Shown: positions 44,126 through 55,388 of the stretch, piece after piece
Position numbering within the stretch: position 1 is the stretch's first letter
Layout: every line of letters begins with the position of its first letter
Origin: Cannabis sativa
Lineage: Eukaryota; Streptophyta; Magnoliopsida; Rosales; Cannabaceae
Assembly: GCF_029168945.1 (NCBI RefSeq)
Contig: NC_083604.1
Span: forward strand, 6,998,812 to 7,062,811
DNA: 64,000 bases
Direction of reading: 5' to 3'
Position numbers and translations under genes: made by a program
The notes under the pieces: generated by a model
Told to the model about the DNA's origin: nothing
The model's input: the letters and a program-made list of their open reading frames with translations, nothing else
Database searches by the model: none

Positions 44126-47100
44126 TTAAACAATGCAAACTCCCAAAGACTTTCTGAGGGAGTCATAACGACTTGAATCTAGGGCCTTTGTGAAAATATC
44201 AGCTAATTGTTTTTCGGTATCAACATATTCTAATTGCAATGATTTATTTTCAACAAGTTCCCTGATAAAGTGATGCCTTATATCTATGTGCTTTGTTCTA
44301 GAATGTTGAACAGGATTTTTGGAAATATTTATGGCACTAGTGTTATCACAAAAGATAGTCAAAACACCCAATTCAAATCCATAATCAATCAACATTTGTT
44401 TCAACCATAACAGTTGAGTACAACAACTGCCAGCAGCTATGTACTCAGCTTCGGCAGTGGACAAAGAAATGGAATTTTGTTTCTTGCTATGCCAAGATAC
44501 TAGATTATTCCCAAGAAAGAAACACCCTCCACTTGTGCTCTTTCGATCATCAGTATTGCCTGCCCAATCTGCATCACTAAAACAAGCAAGATTAGAATTA
44601 GTATCTTTCGAGTACCAAATTCCATTATCAAGAGTGCTATTAACATATCGAATAATCCTTCTTACAACTGATACATGAGATTCCATAGGATTACTTTGAT
44701 ATCTAGCACAAACTCCCACACTGTAACAAATTTCAGGACGACTAGCAGTTAAATACAAGAGACTTCCAATCATGCTATGATAAAGTGTAGTGTCTACCTT
44801 TACTCCATTCTCATCTTTTGTCAATTTCAATGTGGTGCTCATTGGATTACTTACCTGCTTAGCCGATTCAAGACCAAATTTCTTGACAAGGTTCTTAGCA
44901 TACTTACATTGAGATACAAATGTACCTCCTTCCATTTGTCTCACTTGAAGACCCAAAAAGAAAGTAAGCTCACCAACCATGCTCATTTCAAATTCATTCT
45001 TCATTTGATCAACAAAAACCTACACTTCATGGTTAGATGTAGAACCAAAAACTATATCATCAACATAAATTTGAGCAATGATAAAATCAGATTTTATATG
45101 CTTGATGAAAAGAGTTTTATCAACACTACCTCTTTGGTAATCATGAGAAACTAAAAATTGAGTCAACCTTTCATACCAAGCTCGTGGGGCTTGTTTCAGA
45201 CCATACAAAGCTTTTTCAAGTTTGTACACATGGTCTGGAAATTGAGGATCTTCAAATCCTTTTGGTTGCTCAACACAAACTTCCTCACTTAAAATACCAT
45301 TGAGAAAGGCAGATTTTACATCCATTTGAAACAATTTAATATCCAAAATACAAGCAATACACAAAAGCAAACGAATTGATTCTAATCTTGCAACAGGAGC
45401 AAAAGTTTCATCAAAATCAATACCTTCTACCTGTGTGTATCCTTGTGCCACCAATCTGGCCTTGTTTCTCACAATTGTACCGAACTCATCACTTTTATTT
45501 TTAAAAATCCACTTTGTTCCAATTATATTTATACCTTTTGGTCTTCGGACCAAAATCCATACCTTGTTGCGAACAAATTGGTTGAGTTCCTCTTGCATTG
45601 CATTGAGCCATTCCTCAAAGGTCATGGCTTCCTTCACATTTTTCGGTTCATATTGAGAAACAAAACAAAGAAAGCTGATCAGATTAACATACCTTTTGCG
45701 AGTTACCATGCTTTCTTCAGGATTTCCAAGAATGAGATCTTTTGGATGATTCAATTTGACTCTGGTGCTTGGTTCTTTCTGGATAGAATCAGTGATGATG
45801 CTTGGATGAGTCAAGGTAGACGGTTCTGGTTCTCCAGCCTCAGTTGTAGCAACAGATTCGTCATTTGCAGCATCAGAAATGGGTTCTGCTGCATCAGGAT
45901 CTACTTTTGCTGCTTCTGGAGGAGCATCAATGAGACTATCTATCTTGGCTTCTGTGGAAAACTCTGAAAAATCTTTAAAATCATCAACAACCACATTAGC
46001 TGATTCCAAAACAGTTTGAGTTCTCATGTTATAAACACGATACGCTCTACTGTTTAAGGAATATCCAATAAACACACCAACATCACTTTTAGCATCAAAT
46101 TTACCAATATGCTCACGATCTCTATACACATAACACACACAACCAAAAATATGAAAATGACTTACATTGGGGTGTTTACCTTTCCAGATTTCATAAGATG
46201 TTTTTGAGGTACCTGGACGATTAAACACTCTGTTTATTATATAGCAAGCTGTGTTAATAGCTTCAGCCCATAAGCGCTTTGTCAACTTCTTGCTATTTAA
46301 CATCACTCTTGCCATTTCCTGCAATGTTCGATTCTTCCTCTCAACAACTCCATTTTGTTGAGGAGTTTTGGGAGCTGAAAATTCATGAGTTATACATGTA
46401 GACTTGCGAAAATCATCATATACAAAATTTTCAAACTCCTTACCATGATCACTTCGAATTCGAACAATTTTCCTAATATTACAACCTTTATCAACTCTTA
46501 ATCTCAAACAAAGAGTTTTAAAGGCATCAAAAGAGTCAGACTTTTCTCTTAAGAAATCTACCCAAGTAAAACGAGAGAAATCATCAACACAAACAAAGAT
46601 ATATCGTTTACCATTCAAACTTTCAACTTGGATTGGACCCATAAGATCCATGTGAAGCAATTCCAATACTTTTGAGGTATTGATATCAGACACAGGCTTG
46701 TGAGTGATTTTTAATTGCTTCCCAAGTTGACACGGTTCACACTTACCAACACTTTCTTTACCAAGCTTGGGAAGACCTCGAACAATACTTGCATTTGACA
46801 ATTTTTTCAGGTTTTTATAATTAATATGCCCAAGCTTGGCATGCCACAAATCAGTGGTGTTGTTGATAGCTGAATGACAAGTAAACACATGGGTTAGAGT
46901 ATAACAGTTATCATTGGAACGAAATCCTTGCAAGATACATTCATTATCATCATTAAGCACATAACAATGATCACTGTCAAATGAAACAGTATACCCTTGG
47001 TCACAAATTTGACTGATGCTAAGTAAATTAGCCCTTAGTCCTTCAACTAACATCACATTTTTCAGTCTAGGTAACCCTTCAAAATTTAGAGTTCCCATAC

Positions 47101-48928
47101 CAACAACTTTTCCAGCTAAGCCATTGCCAAAAGTGACTTCTCCACATTGCATAGGCCGAATGTTAGTCAAAAATCCTTGTCACATGTCATATATATGTCT
47201 AGAACAACCACTGTCAAAATACCACATTTGAGATGCAGCACTTTTATTAGAAAAACCAACTAGACAATTTTTCTTCACGTATATTTGTTTCAAACCTTTA
47301 TGTTTCTTTTGAGATTTTTCCAAATTACCAAAATAATTTGTTTTAAACAAATTTTTCAACGTGAAACATTCAGGTCTGATATGTCCTTTTCTACCACAAA
47401 AATGACAGGTGGGAACAAATCTTTTCACCTGAGATCTTACTCTTTTCGAAAATCCTGGAGATTTTGCGACATCAGAAACAGTTTTTGCTACAACAGGCTG
47501 TGAAACTATTGCAGCAGACTTCACATTTGTAGCCTCACGAAGATTCGTTGGAACACTAGATTTTACAAACTTCGTGACTCCAGTACTTTCCATCCCATTT
47601 GATCCAATGCCAGCAAAACCTCTTTGACCTGCATTCTGAGCTTTTTCAAAAATAGAAGATCCAGGGTTAAGCATTTGAACATTTTTCTTAAAATTTTCAA
47701 GTTCCTTCTTTAAGAGAGTGATTTTTTCATCTTTATCACAAAAATCTGTCTCATACTCTTTTATTTTTAGTTCACACATTTCAATTTGATGAGACAATTT
47801 TTTATTCAATTTATTCAACTCTCTATTTTCAGAAGCAACCTGAATCCATTTTTCATACATGACTTTGTATGATTCAGCAAGAGACTCTTCACAGATTTCA
47901 GACTCATCTGAATCTAATTCCTCTTGTTTGGTGCTATTATTCAAACATACCAATCTAGCTTTCACCTGTGAATCACACAACACATTAGTCATAACAGAAG
48001 TTAGGGCAACATTTTCAGAATTATCTTCATCACTTTCGGTTTCATCATCACTCCAAGTGACATTGAAACTTTTCTTATTCTTTTTCAAAGTGTTTGCACA
48101 CTCAGATTGAATATGCCCAAAACCTTCACATTCCCTGCACTGAATTCCCTTTTTGTTAGAAACAGATGGTTTAATGAGAGTATTACCCTTTGAAAATTTC
48201 GAGATATTCTTTTTATTTCCCATCTTTTTCATATATTTCTGAAAATTCTTTGTTAATAAAGCAATCTCATCATCACATTCACTATCAGAATTTTCATTAT
48301 CAGCAACTTTCAAAGCGATACTTTTACCTTTATCAGCAATGAATTTGGGTTTGTCCTTCTGTTTAATTTATTGATTTAGTTCAAAAGTACGCAAGGAACC
48401 CATTAATTCTTCTACCTTCATTGTGCTAAAATCCTTAGCTTCCTCCATTGCCAAAAGTTTAGTATCGAACCTCTCTGGAAGAACTCTAATAATTTTTCTC
48501 ACAATAACAGAATCATCAAGCTTTTCACCAAGAGCAAAATATTCATTAGCAATATCAGATAATTTTTCATAGAATTCAGTTAAGGTTTCATTATCCGACA
48601 TTCTAAGCTCATCAAATTTAGTTTGAAGCATGATAAATCTAGATCGCTTAACATCAAAAGTTTCCTCAAACTGAGTTTGAAGGATCTCCCAAGCTTCCTT
48701 GGCAGAAACACAAGATGATATAAGTTTGATATAACCTTCACCTACACCATTAAAGATAGCATGCAAAGCTTTGCTATTGTAGGCTGAAAGTTTATCATCT
48801 TCAACAGACCATTCCAGTTCAGATTTTATAGTAATATTACCTGAAGAATCTGTCTCAACTGGTAGAGACCAACCTGATAGAACCATCCTCCAAGCTCTCT
48901 CATCTTGAGATTTGATGAAGGCCCTCAT
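44126..48928 (-). pseudogene. Copia gag-protease-integrase-RT-RNase H polyprotein with three nonsense codons
   Basis: One frame of 1601 codons from ATG 48928 to the stop at 44126, broken only by TAA (about 48368), TGA (about 47180) and TAG (about 45020); there is no frameshift. Gag starts MRAFIKSQDERAWRMVLSGW (UBN2-type) and has two CX2CX4HX4C knuckles, CRECEGFGHIQSEC and CHFCGRKGHIRPEC. The protease motif is WYFDSGCSRHI. Integrase has the GAG-pre-integrase HAKLGHINYKNL, then LLHMDLMGPIQVESLNGKRY and IRSDHGKEFENFVY. RT has ARLVAQGYTQVEGIDFDETF, QMDVKSAFLNGIL and the catalytic YVDDIVFGST. RNase H has FSDADWAGNTDDRKSTSGG and SLSTAEAEYIAAGSC. The second stop falls just after the protease motif. 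Confidence 0.93.
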
Positions 48929-49050
48929 TCTAACTTTCTAGTAAGGATAGTTAGAGTCATTAAGCAACGGTGGTCTAGAAATAGAACTTCCTTCTGTAAA
49001 AAATGACATTTTAACACAAAAACTTTATAGGACCACCCTAAGAGTTTAGT

Positions 49051-49068
49051 GTCCCGCTCTGATACCAA
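49051..49068 (-). other. Primer-binding site, initiator-Met type
   Basis: Minus-strand TTGGTATCAGAGCGGGAC lies next to the 5' LTR; TGGTATCAGAGC is complementary to the 3' end of plant initiator tRNA-Met. Confidence 0.88.
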
Positions 49069-50199
49069 TAGAAAAACCGTATTTTTGCAAATGTCAGTTA
49101 TATATAAGAAAATACAAAACTGTAAGCGTTTGCAGAAGCAGAAAGTAATTCTGCTACAACAAAATAAAACAGGAAGAATATAAAATATTAGCAGAAAAAT
49201 AAATAACTTGACACAAGAGATTTATACGTGGTATCAGTATTCTCACGAACACTCCTAGTCCACGGGGCCACGCCCAGAGAATGAAATCAATTAATAAAGT
49301 ATCAAAATTACAAAGACAATTGACTTAAACAAGTTTAGACTCTCTCTAAAGTATTGTCGCAGTCCTTTGTAATCCACTTTATGAATCTGACTTCTTGAAA
49401 CACCTTCAAGCCCGAACTCCCTTCGTCTTTGAAGTGTGGGTGCTTACTTCCTCCCGAAGTAAGGCTTCAACAAGTCTTCTTCCGAAGACCAAGTGCTTAC
49501 TTCCTCCCGAAGTAAGGCTTTATCAAGTCTTCTCCCGAAGACCAATCTCTTGTTCAGTCAAGTAGTTCTTCACAACCTCTAGGACGGAGTAAGAACAGAA
49601 ATAAACAACTAGAACCTAGATGAACAACTAGGCTCTCACAAAACAAAGAAAAACTATCTTCTCTCAAAAAGATAAATGCAAAAAAATGAATAATGGAAGA
49701 GCTAATTCGAATGACTGCTCTCTAGGCTCTATTTATAGAATATAGAAACCTTAGGGACAGTCACAAGTTCGAATCTACAGCTGTACAAAAACTTTCCTAA
49801 AGAAACACGATCTGCTACATCAGATTCGGATGCTGACTCAGCAGATCAGACCAGAAACGGGAAACTTGCAAAAATCGGGTCCGATCCTCTATCAATGCTT
49901 GATTCCTGCCAAAAACAGATTAGATATTCTGATTGTATCAAGATACAATCGAAATCAATAAGGAAAAGGCAATAATCAAAGTTTCCCTAAAAAAATAACT
50001 TTCTAAAAGAGACTTGCTTCTCTTTTAAGAAGTTTCCAAACAAAGGAAAGTTCAGCTGAAAAGTGCAACTTTCCTAACAAGGAAAAGAGCAACTAAAAAC
50101 CGAATATATAAGGTAAGAAATCGGGTATGAATGCAAAATAATCTTACCATAAAAGGAAAAATTATTTTGTCAACTAACTTGCCAAAAAAGGACTTTACA
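49069..50199 (-). repeat. 5' LTR of the copia element
   Basis: 1131 bp, matching 39946-41074 with a few percent differences. The end next to the primer site reads CTA rather than CA, a likely mutation. The duplicated hairpin units lie at about 49438-49545. Confidence 0.9.
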
Positions 50200-50247
50200 A
50201 CATCTATTGGGGATGACATAAATTTGCATAAATATATTTATAACTAA

Positions 50248-50731
50248 AATAATTAGTATTTTTGTCACTTAAATTTTTTACACTACTAATTTGTACCCCT
50301 ATAATATACGGCTCGTTAATAATATCATTCAAAGTATAACTTTTAGAGTAACATGATCATATTTTATTTAATTTTATCATGAAACGAATAACGTAATAAA
50401 TGGTAGTTGATAAATGAATGCAAATTAAATATATTTCGCTCTTTTTTACTTTAATGATTAGAAAACTAAAGATATAAATATAAATTTATTATTAAAAAAA
50501 ATATTCTATTATTCATTAATGTAAAAAGAGTGAAGAATATTTAACTTATTTATCATGTATCATCTATTAATTTACTCATTTCATGATAAAATTAAATAAA
50601 ATGTGATAGAAAGACTATAATACTATAAAAATTATATTCTAACGAGTATTATTAATAAGTAATATACTATAAAAAAAAAAAATATAACTTAATAGCATAA
50701 AAAATTTTGGGATAAAAATGTTAATTATTCT
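50248..50731. mobile_element. Palindromic MITE, family A copy 2
   Basis: Left AAAATAATTAGTATTTTTG faces right AAAAATGTTAATTATTCTT. The arms also share the ATGATAAATAAGTTAAAT-type block around TTTATCATG. Same family as 5858-6706 but without the nested insertion. No ORF. Confidence 0.7.
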
Positions 50732-50935
50732 TATAAAAAACATGAAGGTATGTACAAAATAAGAAACTAGCTAATTTGTGATTCACATCATACAAAACAA
50801 AAATGATAGATATTTTAGGGTAAATACTATTTTGGATCCTGTATTTTGCAAAAGTTATTAATTGGAATTTTTGTTTTGTTAAATGATAAAATAGACAATG
50901 TATTTTCAAAAATAGTATAAATAGGACTCTGGACT

Positions 50936-51809
50936 TGTTGTCGAGTGAATTTCGCAACACCAAATTATATAATATTATCAGTAACAAGAAGAAATTTACG
51001 TGGAAAGACAAATGCGAGTATTCAACCTAGAATGGCGAGTACTCCACTGGGAATGAGAAATAATTAACGAAAGCTGGAAAATAACAATAAGACAGAGAAT
51101 TATAGTGGTTCAGTCAGATTATGATCTGCTTAGTCCACTGTAGCAAGAGATTCGTAGGTGCCATTTCATGGTGGATCACCCCTTTATATACAAAGCAGGT
51201 GTCCAATCGGTTACACAAGGATTGCATTCATTGTTAATCCGTTATTTACATATTGAATTACAATAATTAAAATCAAACAACGTTAACATTAATAAATGAA
51301 TGACAGTTACTAAGTCCATCAACGTATGCGTCTTCCGCATCTGCGAGTTGACTGTTCATGTTCCGATGTTAAGCTTATAGGGTTATCATTACGTTTGGGA
51401 TGTCTGCGTCCTTAGGTAGTCACTTCTTGTAGACATCGCATGTCGAGCTGATAGAACCTAGACCTACGAGTCTATATCGGTTTGTCAAGGCTGTTGGGTC
51501 GTCGGGACCAAACTCGCATTATAGAGAGTCGATCTCTATGCTTTCACAGGAGTATAGAGAGGATACTCGCACATGTCCCGACACATGCGAGTTGGATCCA
51601 TTCTCTCATCCCGCATAATACGAGTTACAGTTATGCGATCCGACTTTGGTCGTACTCGCAGTATCTCGCTGGCTCTATCCTGGACGAGGGTTAAAACTTC
51701 GAGGAGTCTCTCATGGACATTTCAGCCTTCATTGGAAAGCTGAATATACGTGTCCTCTAAATAGGAGTCTGGTCTCGAGTTTCTAGGTGAGAGAAATCTC
51801 ACTATAACA
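50936..51809 (-). repeat. 3' LTR of the Tat-like element
   Basis: TGTTGTCGAGTG...CTCACTATAACA on the plus strand. Differs from the 5' LTR at about 11 positions, for example ATTATCAGTAAC/ATTATCGGTAAC. Confidence 0.92.
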
Positions 51810-52087
51810 CATGCCCCTAGTTTCTCGATGTGAGAGGTGCGGTCACAAAGGGAAACTATACGCGAGAGACAGGTGAAAGGTTGTCACAAGGAGGTGACCT
51901 TTTGGTTGTCCCATCGAGGGTTTCGAAAAATGACGGCTGTAATTATTACTTTTTATTGCATTTATGGTGCCACGTCACAAAACTCCTCGGTTTTCGTGTA
52001 GGCGTGGCCATCGTTGGCCGTTGGATTGGGCGACCTTAGGCATTCTGGTTGCCACATGTCGTAATCCCAATTAATAAGGGATATGGG

Positions 52088-52843
52088 TATTTAAACCCTT
52101 TGATACGAATCAAATCCTCCATTTTTCCCTCTTGTTCTTAACTTCCTCCTTCCCTCTTTTACAGAGATTTCAAATCCACTTTCGTACTCTGCCCAGATTT
52201 CTACCGCTCTTTCTAAAATATCTTCAATCTCAGAAGTGATCGAGAGCAATCGCAGGAACAACTTGAATGGGCACTGTTTCATGCTTTGAATACTCGCGGG
52301 TATTTGGATGAACACTTCGAATACTCGCATATTGACAAAATTTACTTACTTCTGATTATTGGCTAGATCTTTAGGATTTTGTATGCTGTGAATTTAGTCG
52401 CGAGAACATTAACCGAGTTTCCAAATGGTGGGTGTGTCACAGTATTCTAATGGTCATATACGCGGTTATATGCCCCTTGAGATACTGTGATACACCCAGC
52501 CATTTGCGACATGCGTTAATATTCAAATGAGCGCACTCCTTGGCTGGTAGATATTCTCGGAACGGTGGGAGTACCTCAGTAACTTCAGGGTCATGCTTGA
52601 GAACTCATGCCCCTCGAGTCACTGAGTTTCTCCCAGCCGTTTCTGGAGGTATATCGCTTGGCCCAGGATGCGTGACTTATTCGCATTTTTAGTATTATCT
52701 CTACTCGCATATTGATGGGGTGGTCAGCATTCGCAAAGATGCTGACCATTCTATCAAGTGCGACTTTATAGTTTTAATGCGGGTGAGATAACTTATTTTG
52801 CTTTCACACATTCACCACGCTGAAAAGATCTTCTATCTTTCAG
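52088..52843 (+). promoter_or_regulatory. Putative promoter and leader of the antisense gene
   Basis: A TATA-like TATTTAAA at 52088-52095 is followed by a CT-rich leader (52120-52165). The sequence immediately before the ATG, CTTTCAG|ATGAGC (52844), reads as a splice acceptor, so a leader intron is likely. The orientation is opposite to gag. No RNA evidence is available here. Confidence 0.45.
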
Positions 52844-54735
52844 ATGAGCGACCTGTTGGATAGTCAACTGCTCGGCTCGAAAGGCCACACATTCGATGGT
52901 GACGAGGACCAGGAGGAAAATAGTTTTCTCCCAGCTTCGATTTCAGAAGAGGAGATCGCACCCACCGTAGGTATAGAGCTAGGTCCGATGTCTTCTGCGG
53001 ACATCGAGAGAATGGTGTAGGAGCTCGTTGAACCTGGGACCATCGACATTCGAGACAGCGAGTCTACGGTGTCAGCCCGTGACTACCTTATTCATTCGAG
53101 GCATGCTCCTGACGTCGAGGTCGAGGAAACAGATGACGACTGGACGGCCCCGGCTCACGAATCAAGCGAGGATGAAGAAGAGGCAGAAGGGAGCGGGACT
53201 GACTCGGTCGACGACGCCCAGCTGAATGAGCCTTTCTCGTGCGAGGATTTGATTTCGAGAGTTACCAAATCAGACCTCACTACCTTTACGAGGCTAAACC
53301 TGTTGCGACTTGCTTCTTTGCGACCTAAACCGACTCAGAGGGCGCACCTTCCTTTTACCAATCCCGCGATTATTCCCACAGAGGATGTGGTAATCTCAAC
53401 ACCCATTCTCCGATGTGGGGTATCAGTCCCTTTCCATCCCTTTATCGCGGCTATCCTTAAACGATATGATGTATCACCTTTCCAGCTAACTCCCAATAGT
53501 TATCGCACTACCCTGGCCTTTTACGCGATGTATATGGAGTACGTTCATAGGGCTCCCTCGGTAGAAGAATTCAGCTACTTCTACGATATAAAAAGCGTAG
53601 GCCTTCACAATGGTTTATACTGCTTAAGCAAATGGGCGACTTCTGAAATTAATGGAGTAGAAGGAATGGTATCTAATATGGGAGATTGGAAATCAAAGTG
53701 GTTCTACATCTTCAAAGTCCCAGGGATTAGAACTGATTTTAATTGTAGACCTAGTACGTCGCATGTTTTCTTACTTAGACATTTTTGAATTATTTTGAGA
53801 TCTCATGCTAACTCGCTCTTTTTTGTTTTCGCAGATAGACCAGCTCGACCTGCACTTGACGCAACTCGCAGAGAGACAGCTGAAGTTCTCAGGAGCCTTC
53901 CGGTACAAGATCGCGACTGGCGATTATTGTGTACGACTACTAAGCTGCAAGAACACAAGCTGATCCCAGAGAACGCAAGTCTTCAAAGAGAGCCAGTGTA
54001 CAAGGAACCATCTGAGAAACAGCAAGAGCGGATAGACAAACGCCTCTCAAAGCAAACTTCTCGACCAGCCTCAGGTAACATATCCCACGTTATGAATAAG
54101 TGCCTTGAAATTTATTCATACTTATCTTTTATTCGTCCTCGCAAAGATGACTTTTTTGAAGTCCGCACCCATCCTCAACCGCAAGCCAAAAAGTGGAACA
54201 GCGACGACATCGCCCGTCACTGCCCAGAAGAGGAAGAGCGATGTTATAACTACTCTTGTCGCGAATTCTTCCAAGAAGCTGGCTAAGACCGCGCAAGATA
54301 AAGGGAAGAAAGTCATGATCGAGCCAACTATCCGAGCCCGCGATTTTTTGGCTATGCAAGAGAAGTTCGTGGGCGAGGAGTTCATATCCAAGGCAGAGAG
54401 GATCCCTTCTTAGGAGCTTGTTCCGCGCTCTGTGGAGTTGGCTTTGCAGTCGATGACTCTGTTCATGAAAGTCGTTGACGATGGTTCTAAGGAAGCTGAA
54501 CTGCTGAAGAGGCAAAGTGCCCAGCTCCAAGAGAGCATAAAGAAACTGAAACAAGACGCGGCTGATAAGGACAGGGAGCTTGAAGACCTTCGCAAGTCTA
54601 AGGAGCGGGTTGAGCTCGAGGTCAAGAACTCTCAGAGGAAGATCAAGGAGATGGCTCGCGACTTTGAGGTTGAGAATGAGAATGGGAAGAAACAGTATGA
54701 TCAGGCAGTTTCTGACTATATTTACACCACTCTTT
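52844..54735 (+). pseudogene. Antisense extra gene of the Tat-like element, three exons, plant 'gypsy-type transposon' domain plus coiled coil
   Basis: Exon 1 52844-53753, exon 2 53835-54074, exon 3 from 54147, with GT-AG boundaries (A|GTACGT...TTCGCAG; CAG|GTAACA...GCAAAG). The N-terminus is acidic (MSDLLDSQLLGSKG, SSEDEEEAEGSG). The central domain PFHPFIAAILKRYDVSPFQL, SYRTTLAFYAMYMEYV and KSKWFYIFK matches the 'putative gypsy type transposon' family (PF04195 type, from memory). The C-terminus is a coiled coil (LLKRQSAQLQESIKKLKQDA, KDRELEDLRKSKERVELEV). In-frame TAGs at 53018 and about 54411, plus one frame slip at the exon 3 start (a six-T run), disable it. It ends abruptly near 54735 at the deletion junction. 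Being antisense, its introns survive retrotransposition of the genomic RNA. Function is unknown. Confidence 0.75.
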
Positions 54736-55388
54736 CCAATTTTCAAAACTTTATTATTATCTACAGGATCTATAGGTACCTCAATAGTGTCTTCCGCGGC
54801 TTGGGCTGCGGCGGTGTGATCGAGGATTCTTGGATCCAAGTCTGGTTCATTTATGTGCGGCACCTCCTCGATTCTGAGGATCTCCTGGCGAGGAGGTGGC
54901 GCCTCCAACAGATAGATAACATTTACCGTCTTTTTCTCTGCGAGTTTAACTGTTGTGTTGTAGCATTCCCGCGAATCGGCTTGGACTCCCCGCACAGAAC
55001 CTACTCCAGCGGGAGTAGGGAACTTCATTGTCAGATGATAGATCGAGGTTATGATCTTCATCTCCTTCAGGATCGGTCGACCAATCACGGCGTTATATGC
55101 AGAGTACTGGTCGAATACTGCGAAGTCAACCATTGACTTGGCTGTCACCGGGGCGGTTCCCAAAGTGATTGGGAGTTTGGTCATTCCTTTTATTGTTATG
55201 ACGTCGCCTGTAAAACCATAGATGCTCGACGTCACAGGTCGCAGGTCCTTCTCGTGCAACCCCATTTGTTTGAATGCTTGGAAGTTCAACAAATTCACTG
55301 AACTCCCATTGTCGACGAGTATGCGGTGGACATTATCCCCGCCAATATTGGCGATTATAACTAGTGCATCAGAATGCGGTGGACCCAT
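54736..55388 (-). pseudogene. Tat-like protease, truncated downstream
   Basis: Minus-strand frame: PPHSDALVIIANIGGDNVHR, then the active site ILVDNGSSVNLL (D-N-G in place of the usual D-T-G), then AVIGRPILKEMKIITSIYHL, and a linker (DHTAAAQAAEDTIEVPIDP) that normally leads into RT. It loses meaning near 54745, where RT should begin. The frame differs by one base from gag (slip near 55385). Confidence 0.82.

Larger units (their letters stand above)
39946..50199 (-). mobile_element. SIRE-like Ty1/copia retrotransposon, 10.25 kb, ACATC duplication
   Basis: LTRs at 39946-41074 (3') and 49069-50199 (5'), direct repeat ACATC on both sides (39941-39945, 50200-50204), initiator-Met primer site, gag-pro-int-RT-RNase H in one frame, an extra ORF before the 3' LTR and a polypurine tract. 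Long LTRs, two zinc knuckles and the extra downstream ORF point to the SIRE/Maximus lineage. Three stop codons in gag-pol and several breaks in the extra ORF make it inactive. The LTRs differ at many sites. Confidence 0.92.

Noticed and set aside
51482..51694. Small Arg/His-rich open frame, also present near 58176
   Set aside because: It lies within the Tat-like LTRs. Duplication is due to the LTR pair, and no domain is recognisable.
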